64,000 bases of DNA. Source: Streptomyces eurythermus. Its GTDB lineage: Bacteria; Actinomycetota; Actinomycetes; Streptomycetales; Streptomycetaceae. Shown here in pieces: positions 9,370 to 15,466 of this stretch. The stretch is from positions 248,001-312,000 of the forward strand of contig NZ_BMSK01000009.1 of the NCBI RefSeq assembly GCF_014649115.1, in the 5' to 3' direction. Both the position numbers and the translations under genes were made by a program. Each line of letters opens with the position of its first letter. Within the stretch, counting starts at the first letter, position 1. Under the pieces are notes generated by a model. It saw only the letters and a program-made list of their open reading frames with translations, did not search any database and had not been told where the DNA came from.

Positions 9370-9384
9370 CCACACCGACGCTAC

Positions 9385-9410
9385 GGCCGACCACTGGCGG
9401 GTGGTCGGCC
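9385..9410 (+). terminator. Hairpin downstream of tRNA-Cys
   Basis: A perfect 10-bp inverted repeat, GGCCGACCAC ... GTGGTCGGCC, with a 6-nt loop starts 16 bp after the tRNA 3' end. It has no T-run, as is common for Streptomyces terminators. It probably ends the tRNA transcript. Confidence 0.6.
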
Positions 9411-9475
9411 GGATAGCCCAGCGGTTGTCAGTGGTTGGCTCTAACCTGGTCCCCGCACATCGTGAGGGGGGCTGG

Positions 9476-10243
9476 ATGCCGAAGGTGCCTGAGAGCCGGC
9501 GCATCGGGCGCATGGCTGTGAATGAGGTGCGCGCGCTGCTGGAGCGGCACGGACACATCGTCCAGGAGATCGACGGTGGCAACGATCACGGCGAGGATCT
9601 TCATGTCACCTTTGTCCACGGCGGACAGCGGACGGAGGACTCCGTGGCCGTTCAGGTCAAGGGTGGGGTCGCGGTCCGGACCAGACGCGGTCACCGTGTA
9701 CGGGTCGGTGATCACGGGGAAAATTGGCGCGACGGCAGTCTTCCCGTGCTGTGCGTGGTCCACGACCCCGAGCGTGGTGGGCTCTTCTGGGCCAACGCGA
9801 CCCGTCAGCTCCGCAGGGCCGAGGCGTTGCGCAAGACGGCGAAGTCCATCGTCATCTCGCGAGATGCCGTTCTGGACGATACGAACATCGACACGTTCGT
9901 GCGGACGATGCGGCAGTACCTGGCCTGGGAACGGAAGGGGGTCGGCAGGTGGGCGGACATGGCGGACGTCGAGTTCGCCACGGACGACATCGTCAAGCCC
10001 TTCGAGAACGAGTACTTCGAGCCCATGGTCTTCTGGCAACGCCGCGGGGAGCCGCACGCGATCCTGCTCCACCATGACTTGGACTGGGACCCCATCCCCA
10101 TCGAGGAGCCCATGCTCCGCTTCCGTCCGATCCCGTCGGTCGGGCACATCATCCTCAATGACGCCGAAGCACACTGGCTGATGGGTTGCTTCAAGTCCAC
10201 GGAGTGGTGGCGTCGGCCGATAGACGAGCCCGAGAGCGCCTGA
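9476..10243 (+). CDS. DUF4365 domain protein (PD-(D/E)XK nuclease-like fold)
   Basis: The 255-aa protein begins MPKVPESRRIGRMAVNEVRALLE. An N-terminal helix carries a conserved Glu, then GNDHGEDLHV and SVAVQVKGG give an E...D...QxK arrangement typical of restriction-endonuclease-fold enzymes such as DUF4365. The C-terminal half (from about residue 170, ENEYFEPMVFWQRRG) is unrecognised and Trp/Pro-rich. The ATG follows a GAGGGGGG ribosome-binding site. The reading frame is open further upstream through the tRNA, but that part is not coding. DUF4365 proteins are often found in variable or defence regions; the activity here is inferred, not shown. Confidence 0.8.
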   Translation: MPKVPESRRIGRMAVNEVRALLERHGHIVQEIDGGNDHGEDLHVTFVHGGQRTEDSVAVQVKGGVAVRTRRGHRVRVGDHGENWRDGSLPVLCVVHDPERGGLFWANATRQLRRAEALRKTAKSIVISRDAVLDDTNIDTFVRTMRQYLAWERKGVGRWADMADVEFATDDIVKPFENEYFEPMVFWQRRGEPHAILLHHDLDWDPIPIEEPMLRFRPIPSVGHIILNDAEAHWLMGCFKSTEWWRRPIDEPESA

Positions 10244-10306
10244 TCCCGTCTGACTACTGTGTGTCGGTGGACTTCCCCCGTAGCAACGGGAAATGGAGAA
10301 CCCTGA

Positions 10307-10834
10307 GTGGAAGTGATCGGCAACTCGAGTGAAGTCGGCCCGGACAACGAGATCAGGGCGCTTCTCCGGGTCCTGGACGGGCAGCGGCGTCACGTGCTCG
10401 GCATCCTCGACGGGCTCGACGCGGCGGCCCTGCGGCGGCCCGTGCTGCCGTCCGGCTGGCATTGTCTGGGGCTGGTGCAGCACCTCACGCTGGACGTGGA
10501 GCGGTTCTGGTTCCGTGCCGTCGTCGCCGGTGACGAGGAGGTCATCGCCGGGCTGACGAGCGGTGACGAGGCGTGGCGGGTGGAACCCGACGTGCCGGCC
10601 GGTGACGTGCTCGACCGGTATCGACAGGAGGCGAAGCTCGCCGACGCCGTCATCACCGCGACACCTGCCGACGCCACCCTGGCCTGGTGGCCCCGCGGCC
10701 TGTTCGGCGAACCGCACCTGCACACCCTGCGTGACGTGCTGCTGCACGTCATCACCGAGACCGCCTGCCACGCCGGCCACCTGGACGCCGCACGCGAACT
10801 GATCGACGGCCGCCGCTGGCTGGTCCTGACCTAG
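10307..10834 (+). CDS. DinB-superfamily (DUF664) protein
   Basis: The 175-aa four-helix-bundle protein has the DinB/mycothiol-transferase arrangement. The first metal His is in SGWHCLGLVQHLTLDVERFWF, and the C-terminal pair is in HVITETACHAGHLDAARELIDG. Family members use a His-triad metal site and low-molecular-weight thiols (mycothiol in actinomycetes) for transfer or isomerisation reactions; the substrate here is unknown. GTG start. It is 63 bp after the DUF4365 gene on the same strand and convergent with the arginase-like gene 18 bp beyond. Probably cytoplasmic. Confidence 0.85.
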   Translation: MEVIGNSSEVGPDNEIRALLRVLDGQRRHVLGILDGLDAAALRRPVLPSGWHCLGLVQHLTLDVERFWFRAVVAGDEEVIAGLTSGDEAWRVEPDVPAGDVLDRYRQEAKLADAVITATPADATLAWWPRGLFGEPHLHTLRDVLLHVITETACHAGHLDAARELIDGRRWLVLT

Positions 10835-10852
10835 GTCCACGCGGTCCGGTCG

Positions 10853-11593
10853 TCACCGCTGCCGTGCCCCCTTCACCCTCCATTCCAGTTCCGCCATGCG
10901 CAAGACGTCCGGGCGAGGCTGGTTCCAGAGGTTCTGGGGGATCTCGACGCGCCGGGCGGCGGGGCAACGGGCGAGGAAGGTGCCGAACTGTTCGTCGCAC
11001 CAGCTCGGTACCCATGCCCCGGAGCGGCAGACGAACACGGCGTCGAAGACGACGCCGGGCGGACGGCCGTCGTCGATGGTCATGGTCACCGGGATCAGGG
11101 GCCGCTCGGCGGGTCTCGTCATGGACTCCCGCCATGGCGGGAAGTGGACGTACACCTTCGATCCGTACCAGTAGTGGGCGAGGAGCCAATTCTCGGCGGA
11201 GATGGGACCCTTGGCCGTCCACTCATCGAAGGTGCGGTGGTTCGGCGGGTAGCCGCAGTCGTGGTGAGCGTCGTACAGGTGCACCGATTCCCACGGCCCG
11301 TTCCCGCCCAGGTTCGAGGGGAAGAGCTGTCCGGCCCACGCGTTGGAGTCGGCATAGAAGAGTGTCGCGTCCGAGGAGAGGCCGAACCGGTCCCAGAAGT
11401 CGAAGAAGCCCTCGCAGTACGGCAGGGGTACACCCGCCTTCAGGAATGCGCGGACTCGCTGGAGCCAGATCATCTCGACGTGTACGGCGTCCTCGGCGAC
11501 GGGCCAGGCGTACAAGTGCGCGTCCTCGTCAACCGGCGCTCCCGATGCGGGAGTCGGAAAGAAGTAGTCCCAGTCGACCACTAGGAGATGCAT
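10853..11593 (-). CDS. Arginase-fold-like (UPF0489-like) protein, putative peptide-modifying hydrolase
   Basis: I do not recognise this 246-aa protein as a named family with certainty. What can be seen: an N-terminal strand HLLVVDWDYFF, then LYDAHHDCGY at residues 107-115, which contains the exact D108-x-H110-x-D112 metal motif of ureohydrolases (arginase, agmatinase) and of the related UPF0489 proteins. Later come TIDDG (173-176) and FDAVFVCRSGAWVPSW (183-198), which could supply further acidic ligands. Trp, Tyr and His content is high. UPF0489-type enzymes include peptide arginases that make ornithine in RiPPs (family knowledge). The gene sits 75 bp downstream of a 47-aa peptide gene with a hairpin between, so a peptide substrate is inferred. 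It could also be an unrelated metal hydrolase. Confidence 0.7.
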   Translation of the reverse strand: MHLLVVDWDYFFPTPASGAPVDEDAHLYAWPVAEDAVHVEMIWLQRVRAFLKAGVPLPYCEGFFDFWDRFGLSSDATLFYADSNAWAGQLFPSNLGGNGPWESVHLYDAHHDCGYPPNHRTFDEWTAKGPISAENWLLAHYWYGSKVYVHFPPWRESMTRPAERPLIPVTMTIDDGRPPGVVFDAVFVCRSGAWVPSWCDEQFGTFLARCPAARRVEIPQNLWNQPRPDVLRMAELEWRVKGARQR

Positions 11594-11618
11594 GGCGTGA
11601 CTCTCGTGAGCATGGGGG

Positions 11619-11650
11619 GGGAGTCCCCCGGCAGAAACCGGAGGACTCCC
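11619..11650 (-). terminator. Intercistronic hairpin between small-peptide gene and arginase-like gene
   Basis: A 13-bp stem (GGGAGTCC-T-CCGG on the minus strand pairing with CCGGGGGACTCCC, one G-U pair) closes a 6-nt loop. It lies 19 bp past the peptide stop codon and 26 bp before the enzyme ATG. No long T-run follows, so it may be a partial terminator or mRNA stabiliser. That would make the peptide transcript more abundant than that of the enzyme, as in many RiPP operons (inference). Confidence 0.6.
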
Positions 11651-11668
11651 TTCGGGGTTCGGAAGGGG

Positions 11669-11812
11669 TCAGGAGAGGTGCAGGTGACCGGGAGAACCGG
11701 AACCGCCCTGGCCGTCGCCGTCCTCGATGTCCGTGTTGTCGGACCCGTGGCCGCCGTCGTCGCCGCCACCGCGCGCGGTAGCCTTCCTGCCGAGTGCTTC
11801 CTTGAGGGTCAT
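11669..11812 (-). CDS. Small Gly/Asp-rich peptide, candidate RiPP precursor
   Basis: A 47-codon frame opens with ATG 9 nt after a clear AGAGAGG ribosome-binding site. The start MTLKEALGRKATAR is cationic and helix-prone (leader-like). The rest is Gly/Asp/His/Ser-rich: GGGDDGGHGSDNTDIEDGDG, then QGGSGSPGHLHLS and stop. There is no Cys and no transmembrane segment, and the two arginines are R9 and R14. It is directly upstream of the arginase-like gene, separated by a hairpin, and preceded by a 14-bp inverted repeat. Size, charge split and context fit a ribosomal peptide precursor. Alternatives are a short regulatory or structural peptide, or a chance frame. The good ribosome-binding site favours real coding. 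Confidence 0.6.
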   Translation of the reverse strand: MTLKEALGRKATARGGGDDGGHGSDNTDIEDGDGQGGSGSPGHLHLS

Positions 11813-11875
11813 GGGCTTCTGCCTCTCTCAAGCTGCGGCCGAGGGGCCTTCCCACGGCCGTTGTGCACTTGCCGA

Positions 11876-11921
11876 CCCACCCCTCGGTCCGGTCCCGCGA
11901 AGATCTAGACCGAGGGGTGGG
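11876..11921. promoter_or_regulatory. 14-bp perfect inverted repeat upstream of the small-peptide gene
   Basis: CCCACCCCTCGGTC at 11876-11889 is repeated as its exact reverse complement at 11908-11921, with an 18-bp spacer that contains TAGATC. It lies 64 bp upstream of the peptide ATG, in the peptide gene's presumed promoter or leader. On the plus strand the right arm is followed by CGCTTTT, which would suit a plus-strand terminator, but no plus-strand gene precedes it closely. It could be an operator for the nearby HTH regulator or a leader hairpin. Confidence 0.55.
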
Positions 11922-12031
11922 CGCTTTTGGCCGCTCCCCTGCCGGCTCTCGGGCCTGCACAGGGCGAGCGGAGTTCCCGCCGAGACGGGAAGCGGAGGAT
12001 CAAGGCCGGCTTCTCTGTTCCACCGCCGTGG

Positions 12032-12232
12032 TCACCCGGCGGCCTCGTGTGCGCACTGCCGGATGCTGCGGGCCGCCTCGAAGCGCGCGCTCGCCTCGCC
12101 CCGCCGCGTGGCACGGTCGAGTTGCGCCTTCAGCTCCACGCATCTGGCACAACCGGGCTCCGGCCTGGCCTCGTACAGCCACCCGTCCAGCGGCAGATCC
12201 ACCGGCGGGCCGGGATAGGTCCGCTGCCTCAT
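12032..12232 (-). CDS. Small hypothetical protein with CxxC motif
   Basis: The 66-aa product starts MRQRTYPGPPVDLPLDGWLY and contains CARC (residues 28-31) followed by a charged helical tail (ELKAQLDRATRRGEASARFE) and a further Cys at 60. It is soluble with no signal peptide. The ATG is preferred; an in-frame GTG lies 12 bp upstream. It is divergent from the HTH/TPR regulator and on the same strand as the small-peptide and arginase-like genes, with about 220 bp before the next start. The function is unknown. A single CxxC in so short a protein could bind metal as a dimer or be redox-active. Confidence 0.6.
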   Translation of the reverse strand: MRQRTYPGPPVDLPLDGWLYEARPEPGCARCVELKAQLDRATRRGEASARFEAARSIRQCAHEAAG

Positions 12233-12446
12233 AGGGCCGCCCACACGCCGGGGAGCGGTCGCCGGACAGCGACCGGAGTGCGGTACCGATGGGCTGGAGC
12301 CGCGGCGGCTCCTCGAGTTGCTCGCATTGCTCGCCTCTCACTGACGTTGTCGCTCTACGCAACCAAGTCGTCGCCCACAGCGGTACGGTGGGAGCCGGGG
12401 CAGAACTTGAACGACTTGAACTTCGAGTTCGCGGAGAGTGGTCGAC

Positions 12447-13817
12447 ATGCCGAAGCGCCAGCCGAACGAAAGCCTCGCCCGGTTGCTCGATGAAGCTGAC
12501 TGGACGTACGGGCAACTGGCATCGGCCGTGAACCGGACCGGTGCCGAGCGGGGGCTTCGGCTGACCTACGACGAGTCCTCCGTGAAGCACTGGCTCGACG
12601 GCACGATGCCCCGGAAGAATGTCCGCCCTGTCGTCATCGAGGCCTTGGCCCGCCGCACCGGGCGCCCAGTCACCCTCGAGGAAGCGGGACTCGGCTCACC
12701 CACCACCGTGACCGGATTGGACGTAGCGACAGGCGAGCACGACCTGAACACCATTGAGGGTCTGGTTCACACCGGAAGGGCAGACATGGACCCATCTCGC
12801 CGCACGGTCCTGACCACCGCGCTCTACTCGGCCACACTGGCGGTACCGCGCTTCGATGACGCAGAAGAAACGCTGGACCGGCTGGAACACCAGGCCGCCG
12901 GCCGCACCGTCCGGATCGGCGCCGGGGACGTCGCCGTGGTCCGGAGCATGACGGACAGGATCGCCGGCATTCTCGACGAACTGGGAGGCGCGCACGCGCG
13001 GCCCATGGCTGCCGCGTTCCTTGTGAACTCGGTCGCCTCGTACCTTCGGGCCGATGGCCACGATGCCGTGAAGAAGGACATGCGGGCCGCCGCGTCCGAT
13101 CTGGTCTACCTGACCGGGTGGATGGCCATGTACGAGCGCGCGCACGGCCTTGGCCAGCGGTACTACCGGCAGGCCCTCGGCCTGGCGAAAGCGGCGGACG
13201 ATCAGGTGACGTACTGCCGCACCCTGCGGGGCATGGCGCTCCAGGCCGCCAACCTCCGGCATGCGAACAAGGCTCTGGAACTGGCGGACTCCGCCGCCGA
13301 GGCCGCACCCTCCGCCGGTCCGCGCCTTGTCGCCTTCCTGCGGGGGCAGCAAGCGCACGGGGCCGCGCTGGTCGGCGACCGACGGCAGGCCTTCTCTCGG
13401 CTCAGGGAGACCGAAGCCGCCCTGGCGAAGGCGGACAACCGGCGGGACGCCGTCGGGGGCTATGACCAGGCCGCCTACTTCTTCCACCAGTCCGCCGTGC
13501 TCCACGCCCTGGGCGATGTCCCCGGGTCGATCACGGCCATGCAGGCATCGAACCGGGTCCGCCCGCCGAAGGAGAAGCAGGGCAACGCCCACGCGAACGG
13601 ACTGCTCGCCCAGCGGCAGTTCGAGGTCGGTCACGTCGAGGCGGCGTGTGCGACCTGGCACGCCTTCCTGGACGACTACGCGACGCTCAGTTCATCGCGG
13701 GCCGATGAACACTTCGACATCATGCGGCGACGCATCCGCCCGTACCTGAAGAACCCGAAGGTACGGGAGCTGAACGACCGGGCCCGGCAGATGGCCCGGC
13801 AGAAAGCCGCCGCCTGA
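12447..13817 (+). CDS. HTH (XRE-like) regulator with C-terminal TPR domain
   Basis: The 456-aa protein starts MPKRQPNESLARLLDEADWT. About residues 1-80 form a degenerate HTH (YGQLASAVNRTGAERGL, then SSVKHWLDGTMPRKNVRPVV). A twin-Arg hydrophobic segment (SRRTVLTTALYSATLAVP, about 114-131) follows, then a long helical TPR array to the C-terminus. This layout is common in Streptomyces pleiotropic or cluster-situated regulators of the NsdA-like type. ATG 12447 follows GGAGAG at suitable spacing; GTG 12438 is too close to that site. It is divergent from the small CxxC gene and probably controls the adjacent small-peptide locus (inference). Confidence 0.85.
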   Translation: MPKRQPNESLARLLDEADWTYGQLASAVNRTGAERGLRLTYDESSVKHWLDGTMPRKNVRPVVIEALARRTGRPVTLEEAGLGSPTTVTGLDVATGEHDLNTIEGLVHTGRADMDPSRRTVLTTALYSATLAVPRFDDAEETLDRLEHQAAGRTVRIGAGDVAVVRSMTDRIAGILDELGGAHARPMAAAFLVNSVASYLRADGHDAVKKDMRAAASDLVYLTGWMAMYERAHGLGQRYYRQALGLAKAADDQVTYCRTLRGMALQAANLRHANKALELADSAAEAAPSAGPRLVAFLRGQQAHGAALVGDRRQAFSRLRETEAALAKADNRRDAVGGYDQAAYFFHQSAVLHALGDVPGSITAMQASNRVRPPKEKQGNAHANGLLAQRQFEVGHVEAACATWHAFLDDYATLSSSRADEHFDIMRRRIRPYLKNPKVRELNDRARQMARQKAAA

Positions 13818-13889
13818 TCGCAGGTCACGGCATCCCAAGCCCGGCAGCATGGCCGATCAGGGGCGGGCGGTCGGCCGTGACCGGACGCG

Positions 13890-15047
13890 TCAGAGCACCC
13901 CGCCCGTCTCGTCCTGGAGCACGTGGGTCCAGTAGTGCCAGGTCGTTTCCGGGAGGGTGGCCGTGGGGTCTATGGACTGCAGGGTGTGGATCATGAGGGC
14001 GACCAGGTGGTCGTAGGCGTGGGTGGCCAGTTCGTGGCCCAGGTGGGTGTCGATCACGCGCTCGTGGTGGATGAGCCACAGGGTGAACGCCAGTGTGGAG
14101 ACGTCGGTGTTGAGGGGGTGGAGCGTCGCGTCCGGCTCGCTGAAGGTCAGGACCGTGCCCGTTCTGCCGTCCACCACCAGGCTGGTCTCGTCCCTGAGGT
14201 GGCCGAGGCGGATCAGGTGGTCGCAGTGGGCCGGGAGGTCGGTGACGGGGCGGTCGGGGCGTTCCTCGGTGAAGTACTCCCGGAGCGTGGGCAGCGGGAC
14301 GTCCGTGTCGGCCTGGTACAGGACCCCGGACTCCGGCAGTCCCGTCTCGCGCAGGAAGCGGCGCGTCGGCTCGTGGGTGAGCGTCGGCGGGAAGTCGACC
14401 TCCTCGAACCTGGTCACCCTGCCGTGCCCGAACTCCTGGTCCAGCACCCGCGCGGGCACGTCCAGGGCGAGCCCCGAAGCCGTGCCGGGGCCGGCGACCA
14501 GGGCGAGGGGGCGGATCAGGGCCGCCGCCTTCCAGTACGGCGGGACCTCGCCGTCCGAGTCCTCCTCGAAGAGGGTGAGGAGGCGGCGGGACGCCTCGGT
14601 CACGGTCTGCGGGCCGTACTGGCCCGCCAGGGAGGCGAACCGGCCGCGCAGGCCCGCGAGTTCCTCGGTGACCGCCGCGAAGCGCAGCAGCGTGTGCAGG
14701 GACGACGCTAAGGGGCGCGCGTCGTACGGGTCGCGCAGGAACGCCGTGGTCAGCTCGCCCGTGGCGCCGTCGAGCAGGATCGACTCGCGCTCCATCCCGG
14801 CCGGGGTGAGCAGTTCGCCTATGACCAGCCGGCCGCGCAGGTCCTCCGCCAGGCGCAGGGGGCCGTCGGCGGCGTCGGCGAGGGTGCGCAGGCCGTGCGT
14901 GCGCAGCGGGGAGAAGGTCAGCAGGTCGGTCACCGGGGGCAGGCCGGTGACCGTGAGCAGGCCGCGCGTCGGCGCGTGGGTGACGTAGCGGTCCAGTTCC
15001 GCCTCGGTCAGCGTGATCGCCGGAACCCCGGCGTCGGTCGTGCTCAT
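13890..15047 (-). CDS. SUKH-4-like immunity-family protein, tandem domains
   Basis: The 385-aa protein appears to contain two related lobes. The first runs about residues 10-130 (DLLTFSPLRTHGLRTLADA ... ILLDGATGELTTAFL). The second is about 235-370 (TRRFLRETGLPESGVLY ... SLVVDGRTGTVLTFSEP ... DVSTLAFTLWL). The repeating 'G-x-V-x-T ... N-T-D-V-x-x-L' scheme matches SUKH-4 immunity proteins, which bind and neutralise polymorphic toxins in the cytoplasm. No toxin, WXG or DUF4157-type gene is adjacent, so it is an orphan copy here. ATG 15047 was chosen with GGGGGAG upstream; the frame continues 14 codons further without a good start. Confidence 0.75.
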   Translation of the reverse strand: MSTTDAGVPAITLTEAELDRYVTHAPTRGLLTVTGLPPVTDLLTFSPLRTHGLRTLADAADGPLRLAEDLRGRLVIGELLTPAGMERESILLDGATGELTTAFLRDPYDARPLASSLHTLLRFAAVTEELAGLRGRFASLAGQYGPQTVTEASRRLLTLFEEDSDGEVPPYWKAAALIRPLALVAGPGTASGLALDVPARVLDQEFGHGRVTRFEEVDFPPTLTHEPTRRFLRETGLPESGVLYQADTDVPLPTLREYFTEERPDRPVTDLPAHCDHLIRLGHLRDETSLVVDGRTGTVLTFSEPDATLHPLNTDVSTLAFTLWLIHHERVIDTHLGHELATHAYDHLVALMIHTLQSIDPTATLPETTWHYWTHVLQDETGGVL

Positions 15048-15241
15048 CGCTCCCCCGCGATCTTCCCCGTGCGTGACGGACCCGCGCACACCGTCGTACG
15101 CGGTCCCGGGCAGGTGCCCCCACCGCTTCGCAGCCTACGCCGCCCCACTGACAACGGCCGCCACCAGGCAAGACGTTGGCCGGGCCGGGCACGTTGCCTG
15201 CCCGGCCGGATCGGCGTCCAGGGGTCCGCACCCCGTCCGGC

Positions 15242-15466
15242 TCAGGTGAAGTAGATCCCACCGAGGACAACGGCCAGTGCCGCCGCGGCGAACAGCAGGA
15301 TCCACAGGGCCAGCCTGCCCGGCCCGGGAGGGGGTTCGTAACGCGGCTCGCCGGGCGGGGGAACGTGATCCGGGCCACCGGACGGGGACACGGACACGGC
15401 GGAGCACGGTTCGCCGGACGAGGGAACGTGGCGTGGCTCGTCCCCATCGGCCGGCGGTGTGCTCAT
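15242..15466 (-). CDS. Small Pro-rich single-pass membrane protein
   Basis: The 74-aa product starts MSTPPADGDEPRHVPSSG. It has a Pro/Gly/Ser-rich cytoplasmic stretch with near-repeats (PSSGEP, PPPGEPRYEPPP) and ends in one hydrophobic helix, RLALWILLFAAAALAVVLGG (residues 51-70). Its ATG overlaps the stop of the molybdopterin subunit (ATGA), so it is translationally coupled as the last gene of the xanthine-dehydrogenase-type operon. It may tether or help assemble the enzyme at the membrane (inference from position). No homologous family is recognised. Confidence 0.75.
   Translation of the reverse strand: MSTPPADGDEPRHVPSSGEPCSAVSVSPSGGPDHVPPPGEPRYEPPPGPGRLALWILLFAAAALAVVLGGIYFT

Noticed and set aside
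9385..9410. Inverted repeat after the tRNA as an integration attachment site
   Set aside because: It does not duplicate the tRNA 3' end and no matching direct repeat or integrase was found; a terminator is simpler.
9118..9582. Minus-strand 154-codon frame covering the tRNA-Cys
   Set aside because: It overlaps a complete tRNA and has no homology or ribosome-binding site.
11588..11908. 106-codon plus-strand frame across the small-peptide gene
   Set aside because: It is antisense to the 47-aa frame, has no good ribosome-binding site and runs through the two hairpins.
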